In this document: positions 37,466-47,883 of the stretch, piece by piece
Numbering within the stretch: position 1 is the first letter of the stretch
How the letters are laid out: every line of letters starts with the position of its first letter
Assembly (NCBI GenBank): GCA_020465985.1
Contig: JAANYP010004331.1
Coordinates: 50,001 to 114,000, forward strand
Reading direction: 5' to 3'
DNA: 64,000 nt
Origin: Centrapalus pauciflorus
Lineage: Eukaryota > Streptophyta > Magnoliopsida > Asterales > Asteraceae
The notes under the pieces: generated by a model
The model's input: only the letters and a program-made list of their open reading frames with translations
Databases searched by the model: none
What the model was told of the DNA's origin: nothing
Translations under genes and position numbers: made by a program

Positions 37466-39227
37466 ATGTTCGAACAGACTTGGATATGTTGCTTTCATGA
37501 CATCTCTCGATTCCCAAGACTGATGCGAACCCTTGTCGTGTTTCCACTAGACGAGAACCATCTGTATTTCCTTATTGTAAAGCTTTTTGGTCTTCGAGTC
37601 CAGAATAGATTCTGGCTCTTCAACCACTCGAAGCTTTTCATCAATTTGCAGATTAACGTGTGGTATCTGCACTTCTCTTTCATCTGCTAGACTCTTTCTC
37701 AATTGACTAACATGGAATACAGGATGTATTCCCGCTAGGTCTGGTGGCAATTCAAGACGATAGGATTGATTCCCTATCTTTTCAACAATCTTGAACGAGC
37801 CAATAAATCTCGGAGCTAGCTTGTTTCGCTTTATGAATCTTACCACATTCTTCATTGGGGATACTTTCAGCATCACCCAATCATTAACTGCAAAACTGAT
37901 TATTCTATGCCGATTATCGTAATATGACTTCTGTCTGCTTTGAGGTTCAAGTATATTCCTTCTGACAAGTTGAATCTTCTCATGAGTCAACTGTAGAAGG
38001 GCAGGACCCGCTAAAGGCGATTCACCTGTTTCGCGTCAACAGGTGGGAGTTCTGCACTTTCGTCCATATAGAGCTTCAATAGGAGCCATCTTGATCGTTG
38101 AATAATAACTGTTATTATATGATAATTCGACCAGAGGCAAGTGGTCATCCCAATTACCACCCAGATCAAGAACGCAGGCACGGAGCATATCTTCAAGAGT
38201 AAGGATAGTACGTTCACTTTGGCCATCTGCATTAGGGTGATAAGCAGTACTCATAGAGATTCGAGTACCCATCCCTTCTTGCAACGCTTTCCTGAATCTT
38301 GAAGTGAAACGACTATCACGATCAGAGACGATAGATTTCGGCACACCATGACGAGAGCTGAACTCTGTGATATACATCTGTGCTAATCTATCAAGAGAAT
38401 ATGTCTCTTTCATCGGTATGAAATGAGCTGACTTTGTTAATCGATCCACGACTACGCAGATGGAGTCATGCTGTCTCTTGGTTTTAAGCAATTTCGTGAC
38501 GAAGTTCATGGTTATATGCTCCCACTTCCACTCAGGAACTGGCAGTGGTTGCATATCCCCGAAGGGTTTCTGATGTTCTGCCTTAACCATCTGACAGACT
38601 CTGCAGGTTTCAACATATTGACCGATGTCCTTTTTCATTCCTGGCCACCAGTAATCAGCTTTCAGATCAAAGTACATCTTTGAGCTGCCAGGATGAATAG
38701 ATAATTTGGACTGATGGGCTTCGGATAGAAGAGTGTTGCGAATAGAACCATACTTAGGAATCCAGATGCGGTTTCCCTTGAGACATTGAAGCCCCAAATG
38801 ATTCATAGATAAGAATTGTAATTGCCCTTTAAGATCTTCAGAACAGAGATTCTCTTCCTTAAATGCTTCGACTTGAGCAGATCTTATGTCTTCGATAAGA
38901 TTAGAAGAAAATACAACGGAAGTCAGGGCATAGCAACACTTTTCAGGATAGACTTTTCTACTCAAAGCATCCGAGACCACATTAGCTTTGCCGGGATGAT
39001 ACAGGATCTCGCAATCATAGTCCTTGATAAGCTCCAAGGACCGACGCTGTTTCATGTTTAGATCCTTTTGAGTAAATAGATGTTTGAGACTTTTATGGTC
39101 AGTGTATAACTGACACTTAGTCCCATAAAGATAGTGCCACCAGATTTTCAATGCAAAGGTAACGGCAGCCAACTCAAGGTCATGAGTTGGTGCGCTTTTC
39201 TCATAGTCTTTCAATTGCCTTGAATCA
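37466..39227 (-). pseudogene. Tekay pol 3' part: RNase H end, integrase, chromodomain-like end
   Basis: From the hAT insertion: YDSRQLKDYEKSAPTHDLEL, LYTDHKSLKHLFTQ and GKANVVSDALSRK (RNase H). Then the H2C2 zinc part (HPGSSKMYFDL...CRVCQMVKAEHQKP) and the integrase core. The first catalytic position reads ITMNFVT where MDFV is expected (Asp to Asn). The second Asp is in VSDRDSRF and the Glu in GQSERTI. 37547-37990 holds YYDNRHR, GPF-like GSFKIVEKIGNQSYRLELP, HPVFHVSQLRK and a chromodomain-like VVEEPESILDSKTKKL, cut by a frameshift near 37550. A stop or frameshift separates it from the core near 38030. Confidence 0.88.
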
Positions 39228-39270
39228 TAGGCAATTAGGGGTGTTATCGGGACCAAACCCGGACCGAACC

Positions 39271-39336
39271 GGACCGAACCCGGTTAGGACCGAACCCGAA
39301 TGAAGCAAATTTATAAAACCGAGGACCGGACCATTT
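39271..39336. repeat. hAT subterminal direct repeat, left copy
   Basis: 66 bp containing GGACCGAACCCGGTTAGGAC and GAGGACCGGACCATTT at the same spacing as in the right copy 44651-44716, same orientation. ACCGAACC units recur in and around it, also inverted (CCGGTTCGGT). Likely transposase-binding region (inference). Confidence 0.9.
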
Positions 39337-39591
39337 GAATATTCTTGGTCCCGGTTCGGTCCCGGTCCCGGTTCAGGGTATTCGGGAAACACCCGGTAGG
39401 ACCAAACTAAAATCACTTTTTTTTTGGAATAGCAACTATAAATCACATAACAAAGTAAAAGAAACATCCATGATATTTAATGTACAAACATTCAAAAAAA
39501 CAATAACAAACCAACCAAAAGTTTTAAATTTTGACAACCATTCAAAAAACCGAACCAAGTCAATAACGAAAAAAAACACATCGATCGCCCT

Positions 39592-42500
39592 TTATTTTTT
39601 TCCTTTTCCATCGGGGTCGCGTATTGCTTCTTCAATCTCTACAAAAAAAAACAATAAAGTTAGTATATATTATATAATGTTTGATTTCTAAAAAAATATA
39701 TGGTTTTACCCAATGCGATGTCATCGTATTTCAAAATGTCGTCAATATCATCTATTATTTGTTTCCTTGACTTTCGAACCCAATCTTGTGTGCATACTAA
39801 CGCCTCCACAATTGAAGGTGACAAACTTGTCCGATACGGATCGAGTACACGACCACTAGTGCTAAAGGCGGACTCGGATGCCACGGTCGAGATTTGGATT
39901 GCCAAGATATCTGTCAACAAATTGCAAAAAAGTATAAGTCTAGTTTCTTTAGTATATACAAACATAAAATTTATTTACCTTTAGCCATTCGAGAAACAAG
40001 TGGGAACCGTTCAGCGTTCTTTTGCCACCACTTTAAAATGTCAAAATCTTTTGTGTAAGTGATATTTCGCTCACTTAAATACCTTTTCAACTTGGTATCC
40101 ATTGAAACCGAGTTGTTGTCTTCTACATTTAGGAAGTCTCCTAAAATGTCATTTCCTTCGTCACAAGGCAACACGTCATCATTCTTTTCTTCTTGTGATG
40201 AGTCATTCACATCGAATGCTTCTTTGTATCGCATAAAAAAATTCTCGAACTTCTTTTCAACATCACGAAGCATATCACTTGCCTTCGTATCAATATCCGA
40301 CTCTGACATCCTCATATCTTCCGATACCGTGTACTTAACAAGAGTTTTAAACGCATGCTTCAAAAATGTGGACTTCATCCGTGGATCCAAGAAGACCGCA
40401 AAATACATATAATCATTTAAGTTTTCTAATTTACCCCAATATTTATCAAACTTCTTCCTCATCTCAATACCCATTAACAAAAAGTTCGGTTTTATTGCCC
40501 ACTCTCGTAGATGTTTGTCCACATCTAATATTTCTTGGAAAAAAACATGGGACAATGGCTTTGTGGAAGCCGATACGATATCCGTTTTCATCTTAAATTT
40601 CTCCAAAAACGACACCATGCTTTTGCAAATGTTGAAATCCATGGTTTTCGGAACTCCACTTATTTCCCGTCCAAAAGAAATATCTACAACAAAAAATATA
40701 AGTTACAATATACAATTAAAAAAGCAACCGACCTAAAAAAACTATAATAATTATAATTATGGAGAAATCTACAAAGTAAAAAAACGAGTACCTTCAAGTT
40801 CGTATTTTATGAAGACGTCTTGTAGCTCTACGGCGATTTTCAACATTTCGTATGTCGAATTCCACCGTGTTGGACAATCCCCACACAAAAACTTCTTTGA
40901 TTGGACTCCACATTCTTTCATACAATGTTTAAACTTTGCTATCCGTTGAGTAGATAGCCTTATATGTCTAACCGCTTTTTGAATACACTCCACGTGGTAG
41001 TTTTGTTCTTTTAAGCCTTCTTTCACAATTAGATTCAATATGTGGGCCATGCATCGAATTTGAAAGTTTTTTCCATCCTCATACATATTTGGCAACTTTT
41101 TTATTAAAAACTCGATGGCTTTGTCATTCGAGGACGCGTTATCAACCGTCATGGTCATAACGTTTTTTATCCCCCACCCATGAATACAATCTAATAACAA
41201 CCGACCTATATCCTCTCCCCTATGACTTTCAATTACCCGAAAGTTTATAATTCGCTTGTGCATTACCCAGTTTTCATCTATAAAATGTGTCGTGACAACC
41301 ATGTAATTTATTCTTTGACAAGAAGAAGTCCAAGTATCCGTTGTTAAGTGGATTTTGTTACTTGGATTGCTTAAAAAATAATATAATTTTGCTCTTTCTT
41401 CAACATAAAACTTTCCGACATCTTTACTAACTTTTTGACGTGAAGGTAAGATAAACCTACCGTTAAGAGCGTTAGTGTACTCAACAAAGGCCTCATTTTC
41501 TACAAACTTAAAGGGTAGCTCACCAACTATAAACAAGTTAAGCAACGCCTTTTTTATCCTACCCTCATCATGTTTCCAAGTCATGACACTACTATCCTCC
41601 ACACAAGTACCTTTTTTAAATTGCAAAGTGGTTTGTTGGATGTTATCCGGATTTTGTTTGCATTTCGATACATGTTTTTTTAAACTAGACGTCCCGTTAC
41701 GGTTGGTATCCGCTTTAAGAATTGTGAAACAATACTTACATTTTGCATTTTTTCGTTTCACCCCATCATCCTCTTCAATCCAGATTTCATCAAAATGTTT
41801 CCAACTTTCGGCTCGAGTCTTTCCAGCATTTGATGGTATTTTTCTTTTATTAGGTGTTGGATTTTCTACTTTCTCATGATCTGACTCGTCATTTACATTC
41901 ACTGTGTTTCGAGGAGTCTCGTCAATATATTCATCATCTACCTAAAGAAAAACAACTATAAATTAGGTGGCAGACTTTAAGCTGTTTGATGTACCCTAAA
42001 TCAAATGAATTAGCCCATGTTTTATCACTTTTTAGTAAGGAGCAGGACCATGTTTTGAGATTCATGGATAATAATGGAGCAGAGCAGGTTAGGTAACAGT
42101 GTAACAGGGTTGAAGAATTAGAAACCAGAAAGGAATACTCAGCCTCTCAAGTTTTACAAACATGGTTATATCAACTAGCTAGCAACAAGTATTAGAATTA
42201 CAAATATATAGTTTAAAGTGTTTGATTTGTATTCATTAATAAGTCAAACACCCTCTAAAAGACACAAAGGGAAAATAAAAATTAATGAAAATAAATTATG
42301 AAAAAATATAATAGGATTAATTCTAAATACAAATAATTACTTATTAATAAATATAATTCAAACACTTTAAATTAATTATTTATATTATTTTTACGACATA
42401 TTAATTTAATAAAGTTTTTCATCAAATCATACCACATCTAAAAAGTGATAAAACATGGTCCTGCTCTTTACTTACCAGTCAAACAGCAAACACCCCCCTA

Positions 42501-43231
42501 AACCAAAGTGACATGTTTATATTCTAATGTTATTGATTATGTTGTCTACAATATGATCAAGATTATTTTCCTGGTAGGAGGAAAAGAGGGAAAGATTATA
42601 AAGAAGGAATGGTAAGCTGGACTTTGTCATATCAATTATAATAATGCAAGTTATATGGATGATCTGATAGTTTCTTATGTATTTTACCTATTCTTCTTCT
42701 GCAGTATGAGCTACCATTTTACTACCCGGGACAATTAAGTTTATTCTTTCCACTTATATAGTAGATAACTTGATCTCAAGTCCTATATATCCTTTTACCG
42801 CCATTTGTAACGGCTCGCCATTCAGTGATGTTCTAGTCACCAGGTCTTGTGAGGACGATGGCTTTTAGTAGTGCACATATTTAGTTGTTTGAAGTGCTTC
42901 CAGTTTTTGGCTGTTAGATTGGAAACCTTCCTACCATTAAATACATATGGTCAATCTCACCTATGACACAAGAGGGCAACCTAGCTGTTACAGATGGTCA
43001 ATCTCACCATGTAAAGATTGGAACTCATATTCCCCTCTTAACAAATCTAGCAGGACTGAAGCAGTTAAGAGCAACAATGCTAGCATATACAAATGCATAT
43101 TCAACAGGAATACATACACAGATTAATACATAACAAAATTAGCAAGAATAAAGACTAACTTGAGTATCTTCATCCATGAGATCAACCCAATTTGCCTTTG
43201 ATCTTGTGCCTTGACCTTCACCTTCAACCAT
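39592..43231 (-). CDS. hAT transposase, five exons, 724 aa, apparently intact
   Basis: Proposed join on the minus strand: 43231-43160, 41941-40792, 40683-39979, 39910-39710, 39638-39592. Each junction is GT-AG and preserves phase, and the total is 2,175 nt (724 codons plus stop). Introns: 1,218, 108, 68 and 71 nt. The protein has a BED zinc finger at about residues 69-120 (CKYC at 91-94, HVSKC at 114-118). The catalytic core has TTDTWTSS (Asp at about 226) and MTVDNASSND. Near the C-terminus is the hAT dimerisation domain ISTVASESAFST, DPYRTSLSP, ALVCTQDWVR, with the candidate catalytic Glu in SESAFS. This is the RICESLEEPER-like plant hAT type. It cuts and pastes its element. The first exon (MVEGEGQGTR, WVDLMDEDTQ) is inferred from splice sites and phase. 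An alternative start at the Met at 41902 would shorten it by 37 residues. Confidence 0.88.
42012..42500. mobile_element. Nested inverted-repeat (MITE-like) element in transposase intron 1
   Basis: A perfect 20-bp inverted pair CCATGTTTTATCACTTTTTA (42015-42034) and its complement (42439-42458) encloses a second near-perfect 33-bp inverted pair (42212-42244 and 42339-42371, AAAGTGTTTGA ... ATTAATAAGT). The ends include AACACCCCCCTA and CAAACACCCTCTAA phrases like non-autonomous hAT ends. Exact termini are not settled. The remainder of intron 1 to 43159 shows nothing else. Confidence 0.6.
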
Positions 43232-43322
43232 TGTTGTAAACTTGCAAAGCTAAAACAGTGGCAGGTAAAAGCAGTAGCTAAATATCTTTGTTTCTGTAAA
43301 TATAAGTAAATTATATTGAAGA

Positions 43323-43555
43323 ATGGCTTCATTTGATCAAAAGGTAGCGATGGCCAAGCGCTGTTCTCATGATAATATTAATTACTATGTGTAAATTAAA
43401 TGCATTTTTAATTTAATTAGATTAGTGATTGTATAAAATGTATTAATTTAAACATTGGTTTGTGGCATGCAGAGGGTGTAGTTGCAGGAGCTAAAGCAGC
43501 AGTCTTAGCCACCATTGCCACTGTTATTCCCACTGTATATATATATTAATCACCC

Positions 43556-43625
<70 letters not shown>

Positions 43626-43790
43626 TAATTTACAAATTATTCAGGAACTGATCGAGTATATATATGATATGATTAATAAGTATATATATGATGATATATG
43701 TAAAAAAATTGGTTGCAGGTGGCAAGTGCAAGAATGGTGCCATAGGCAAAGGCTCATCTTAACCACACAATACTCATCCATGAATTAAAC
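43323..43790 (+). pseudogene. Captured early nodulin-93-like gene fragment inside the hAT element
   Basis: Three exon-like pieces on the plus strand, opposite to the transposase. Exon 1 (43323-43371) starts ATG and reads MASFDQKVAMAKRCSH. Exon 2 (43473-43534), after acceptor GGCATGCAG, reads GVVAGAKAAVLATIATVIPT and ends at a GT donor. Exon 3 (43719 on), after acceptor GGTTGCAG, reads VASARMVP, a stop (TAG 43743-43745) and AKAHLNHT. Phases match across the pieces. These phrases are the conserved core of early nodulin-93 family proteins (recognised from memory). Decay: the exon 1 donor is AT instead of GT, the conserved Trp codon is TAG, and the C-terminal membrane part is missing. A TA tract (43559-43622) fills part of intron 2. 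Confidence 0.75.
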
Positions 43791-43799
43791 AGTGCACCT

Positions 43800-44640
43800 T
43801 AATTAATTCATCTATCTATTGTAACTTAATATGTTTCTCAACATTTCAACAACTTTATTAGCTTCTTCTTATTATGTAAGTACTCTTATATTATATAATA
43901 GGGAATATATAATGCATAAATTTTGGTTTCTACTTCTAGCTAATCGATCAACTAGTTAGTATTAGTTGCTCCATCCATCACTTTTTAAATTATTTTCTAT
44001 CTTAAAAGAATCGATCGATCATGAGGCTTTTTCAAATTTCTTTTTAATTTCTAGCTACAAACACAGACTTCAAGTCTATCATTGAGAAATTAAAAAAGAC
44101 ACTGTAGTACGTACTAGCAAAAAGATAGTGTAGTACCTGGGTGCTGAAATTGTCTGCTTGGATCCCAAGATATCGATGATGACTCTGTTCGAGACTTTGA
44201 GTATGATTGGCAGCCAGGGAAAATCCCAAAATATCGATGATGAACAGACTCTGTTGGAGACTTTGAGTTTGAAATTTTGAATCTCAGATACTCTGATATG
44301 AATCGAAACGTTGCTAGGTTTTATAGAAAATGAACTTAGAAATCGATTTGCTAGGTTTTATAGAAGATGAAATTGGGAATACCTCATACTTATACTTTGA
44401 ATCTCTGATAGTCTCTTATGAATTGAACATTGGAGACATTGAGTTTGAGCCCTGTCAATCCACACGCTGGCACGATTCCCACCGGCCTCTGCCCAGTCGT
44501 CCGTAAACTGAAGAGTCGGTGACTCTTCGTTTCCATTGTCCATCCTCTTCGTCTTCCAGAATCCAATGTTCCAGAGTGAAACACAAGAAAGGTAGAAACT
44601 AGAAAGTGTGGGTTTAGACGTTCTGTTCCGGTTAATTCCT
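43800..44640. other. hAT non-coding right part with local tandem duplications
   Basis: CCCAAGATATCGATGATG ... GAGACTTTGAG (44163-44200) recurs at 44224-44267, and TTGCTAGGTTTTATAGAA occurs at about 44312 and 44350. No ORF of note. This could be promoter-proximal or terminal regulatory sequence. Confidence 0.6.
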
Positions 44641-44650
44641 GAACCCGGTC

Positions 44651-44716
44651 GGACCGAACCCGGTTAGGACCGAACCCGAACGAAGCAAAAAATTGAAACT
44701 GAGGACCGGACCATTT
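44651..44716. repeat. hAT subterminal direct repeat, right copy
   Basis: Partner of 39271-39336 in the same orientation, with the same internal spacing between the GGACCGAACCC block and the GAGGACCGGACC block. Confidence 0.9.
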
Positions 44717-44795
44717 CTTAACAAACGGTCCTATTCGGTACTGGTACCGGTTCGGTTCGGGAAATTGGTCCGGATAAAACACCCCTATAGGCAAT

Positions 44796-46696
44796 GACTT
44801 TTCCCCTTTGCATGAGGACACAACCTAAGCCAGTACCAGATGCTTCGATATAAACGACGAAGTCATCATTGCCTTCTGGTAAGGCTAGGATTGGCGCTTG
44901 AATCAGATTCTGCTTCAGAGTCTCAAATGCTTCTTGTTGTTTATCAGCCCATATGAAAGGTGTATTCTTTCGTGTTAGCATTGTGAGCGGCACAACAATC
45001 TTCGAGAAGTCCTTAATGAATCGCAGATAGTAACCGGCCAATCTAAGGAAACTTCGGATTTCGGAGGCATTGCGAGGTGTTCGCCATTTCTGAACAGCCT
45101 CGACTTTAGACGGATCAACTGAGATACCTTCGCCAGATACAACATGGCTAAGGAATTGGATCTATAAAATAACAAGGAAGGATTTCAAGTTTTTTATTCA
45201 ATCAAAGAACGCTTAGGAAATAGCTCGAGACAATATAAGATTATACCTGTCTAAGCCAGAATTCACACTTGGGCAAATTTTGCGTACAGTCTTTCTTTTC
45301 TCAATAACTCTAGCAATTGACATAGATGATTAACATGATCAGCCTCCGTTTTGGAATAAATCACGATATTGTCTATGAATACGATAACTGACTTATCCAG
45401 CATTGGCCTGCACACACGATTCATGAGATCCATGAACTCCGCTGGTGCATTTGTCAGACCGAAAGGCATTACGAGAAATTCGTATTGACCATATCTCGTT
45501 TGGAAGGCTGTCTTTGGAATATCCTCATCTTTAACTTTCAACTGATGATACCCAGAACGAAGATCGATTTTAGAGAAGTAGCTTGCTCCTTGTAACTGAT
45601 CAAATAGATCATCAATCCTGGGTAGAGTATATTTATTCTTGATAGTGACTTTGTTCAACTCACGGTAGTCGATGCACATACGGAGAATTCCGTCTTTCTT
45701 TTTAACAAATAAGACAGGTGCACCCCACGGAGATGAACTAGGTCGGATAAAACCTTTCTCTAACAGATCTTGCAATTTCTTTGACATTTCTTGCATTTCT
45801 GCAGGCGCAAGTCTGTAGGGAGCTTTAGCGATGGGAGCCGCACCAGGAACTAAGTCAATGCCGAACTCAACTTGACGTTCCGGTGGCACTCCAGAAAAAT
45901 CATCGGGAAATACGTCTGGGAACTCACAGACGACAGGAATATCAGATACAGATTTCTTATTGGCTTCAGAGGCGGATTCAGACGAGATATAACACAAGTA
46001 GGATTCGTGACCCTTGGATAGATATTTACGTGCTTTCTCAATAGAAATGAAGCAGTGAGTACCTTTTCGCTTGTCGCCTTTTATTTCTAACACTTGGTCG
46101 TCTGAAGTCTTGATCTTTATAATTCGGCGGTTGCAAACAATCGTAGCTTCATTATTCATTAGCCAGTCCATGCCGATGATGACGTCAAACTCTTTCAATG
46201 GAATCGGGAAAAGATCGAGGTTGAACACTATGTTATTGACAAGCAGAGTGCAATTACGGTATACGGAATCAGCCATAACATAATTGTTACTGGCCGTCTC
46301 AATATCAAGTATGACAGGAAGCTTTGATGGAGATTTAGATAATCTTTGCGCAAAAGAAGTTGAAATATATGAATGACTTGCTCCGGAATCAAATAGCACA
46401 CGAGCAGGTATCGAATTCAGTAAGAACGTACCGGTAACCACATCTGGGGTTTCTTTCGCTTCCTCCGCTGTTATCTGGAATGCGCGAGTCCTTGTAGTTG
46501 GAGTTGTAGCTGAATTTTTCATTGTACAACCTCCAACTGATGATTGCGATTGACCTCGTTGTCCACTACGACACTGATACACGAAGTGTCCGCGCATTCC
46601 GCACTTTGCACATCCAAGTCCTCGCTGGGGGCATTCTTCACTGCTGTGGCCAATTCTGCCACATGCATAACAGGTTATATCATCGGGATTGCACAT
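44796..46696 (-). pseudogene. Tekay pol 5' part: zinc knuckles, protease, reverse transcriptase
   Basis: Two knuckles (CYACGRIGHSSEEC and CAKCGMRGHFVYQC), then an aspartic protease with LFDSGASHSYIS. The RT has APYRLAPAEM, WGAPVLFVKKKDG, CIDYRELNKVTIKNKYTLP, FSKIDLRSGYHQ and MPFGLTNAPAEF. The active site reads VFIDNIVIYSK, so the second Asp of the FIDD box is Asn. An extra C near 45258 shifts the frame before CEFWLRQ, which is followed by an 85-nt intron-like insert (45162-45246) and then IQFLSHVVSGEGISVDP and RNase H start (IEASGTGLGCVL). The frame upstream of 46696 has a TGA in place of a probable Trp. The segment ends at the hAT insertion. Confidence 0.9.
45162..45246 (-). other. 85-nt GT-AG intron-like insert in Tekay RT
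   Basis: The minus strand reads CTTAGACAG then GTATAATC ... TTGTTATTTTATAG then ATCCAATTCC. Removing exactly the GT-AG interval joins CEFWLRQ to IQFLSHVV in phase, as in uninterrupted Tekay proteins. The insert is AT-rich with a usable branch-point-like context. Gypsy pol normally has no intron here. Confidence 0.7.
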
Positions 46697-46743
46697 TCCC
46701 GTGTGTGATTTCCTACATCTTTTTCAATATCGGGGTTCATTCG

Positions 46744-47680
46744 TTAGAGAATAGGCTTGAGCTTTCTGAGGCGAGCTGTATTGCTGAGATTGTTGGGATT
46801 GTTAGGATTGGGAATTGTTTGGCTTAAAAATCTGCCAAATCTTTGCTTCTTTAGAGGAGAAGGACATGTCGGGTTCGTTGATGGAGCATAGAGTTCATCA
46901 CCATACTCTAGGTATCCCCTCTCGATCTGTCTTGCAGCCTCAACCATTTCTAGGTAACTCTTATACTTTATCGCGCTCATTGGGTGTCGATATCTTGGGT
47001 TAAGCCCTCCGCGGAATCGGTTCATCTTTCTTTCTTCAGTGGCTACTTGATACGAAGAATAGCCACAAAGCCGCGAGAATTCATGCTCGTACTCATCAAC
47101 AGTCTTGGTTCCCTGAGTTAACTGCATCAATTGAACCTCCATCTTGTCTTTTTTATCAACAGGACAATATTTTGCGTTGAACATATCTAGGAATTGATCC
47201 CATTCCAAGGTCTGAATAACCTCTTCGCCATAAATACTTCTCTGGGTTTTCCTCCAGGCACGGGCAGCACCGACGAACAGAGGAGATGCATAGCTTACTT
47301 TCTTTGATTCTAAACAATCAGATATCCTGAAGATTTCTTCAGTGTGACAAATCCAATCCATCGCCTGAATTGGATTGACTGTACCCTCAAAGTTCAGGGC
47401 ACCGTTAGCTTTGAAATCTTTGAACTTACAGCCTTTCGGCTGTTCAATTTGGGTTTCAGGGTTCGAGTTATCAGAATCAGATTCATTATTCTGGACTTGT
47501 TTATCTTTTCTCTTATTCTTTTTATCAACACGTCTTTTTTGCTTCAGCCTCATCTCTAGCTTGAAGCTGTTCTTGCATATTCTTATTTTGTTGTTCAGAA
47601 TGTTGTGCTAATAGTTGTTGCATCATTTCAAACATTTGCTTGGGGATCATGTTGTCGGGAATGTCACCTGATCCTGACAT
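46744..47680 (-). pseudogene. Tekay gag
   Basis: The start is ATG 47680 (MSGSGDIPDNMIPKQMF) in one frame, shifting near 47540 into 46744-47553. The middle has CKFKDFKANGALNFEG, MDWICHTEEIFRISDC, LEWDQFLDMFNAKYCP, VDEYEHEFSRL and MNRFRGGLNPRYRH, the classical retrotransposon gag motifs. A second shift near 46745 returns to the starting frame, which runs into the zinc knuckles after a TGA. So two offsetting frameshifts and one stop break what was a single gag-pol frame. Confidence 0.88.
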
Positions 47681-47883
47681 CTTTTACTGAAAATTTAAAA
47701 ATCATTTAACTATCAGTTTATAGACATTGATCTATGTACCCTTTTTCCCATCCTAATAGTCTGTAGATCCTATCTCAGTTCAAACCACCTAAATGATTGA
47801 TACATATGTATTGCTTCAGTTTGAGACCAAGTACTATTCACATAATATTTGATTCACTCAAACTATGGGCTCTGATACCATCC
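47681..47883 (-). promoter_or_regulatory. Tekay leader and primer-binding site
   Basis: A short leader with the primer site TGGTATCAGAGC (plus 47869-47880) three bases inside the 5' LTR. Confidence 0.88.

Larger units (their letters stand above)
39236..44787 (-). mobile_element. hAT transposon, 5,552 bp, apparently complete
   Basis: The terminal inverted repeats are TAGGGGTGTT...AACACCCCTA, with extension GATAAAACACC on the right and GGTGTTATC on the left. The element is flanked by a perfect 8-bp target duplication TAGGCAAT (39228-39235 and 44788-44795). Removing it and one copy restores the interrupted Tekay RNase H reading. It carries one transposase gene with all exons open, subterminal direct repeats, a nested inverted-repeat element in an intron and a captured early-nodulin-93-like fragment. 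The 8-bp duplication, BED finger and C-terminal dimerisation domain place it in the plant hAT superfamily. Confidence 0.95.

Noticed and set aside
44390..44821. 143-codon minus-strand ORF at the hAT right end
   Set aside because: It crosses the hAT terminus into Tekay pol and encodes the GC-rich subterminal repeats. No domain seen.
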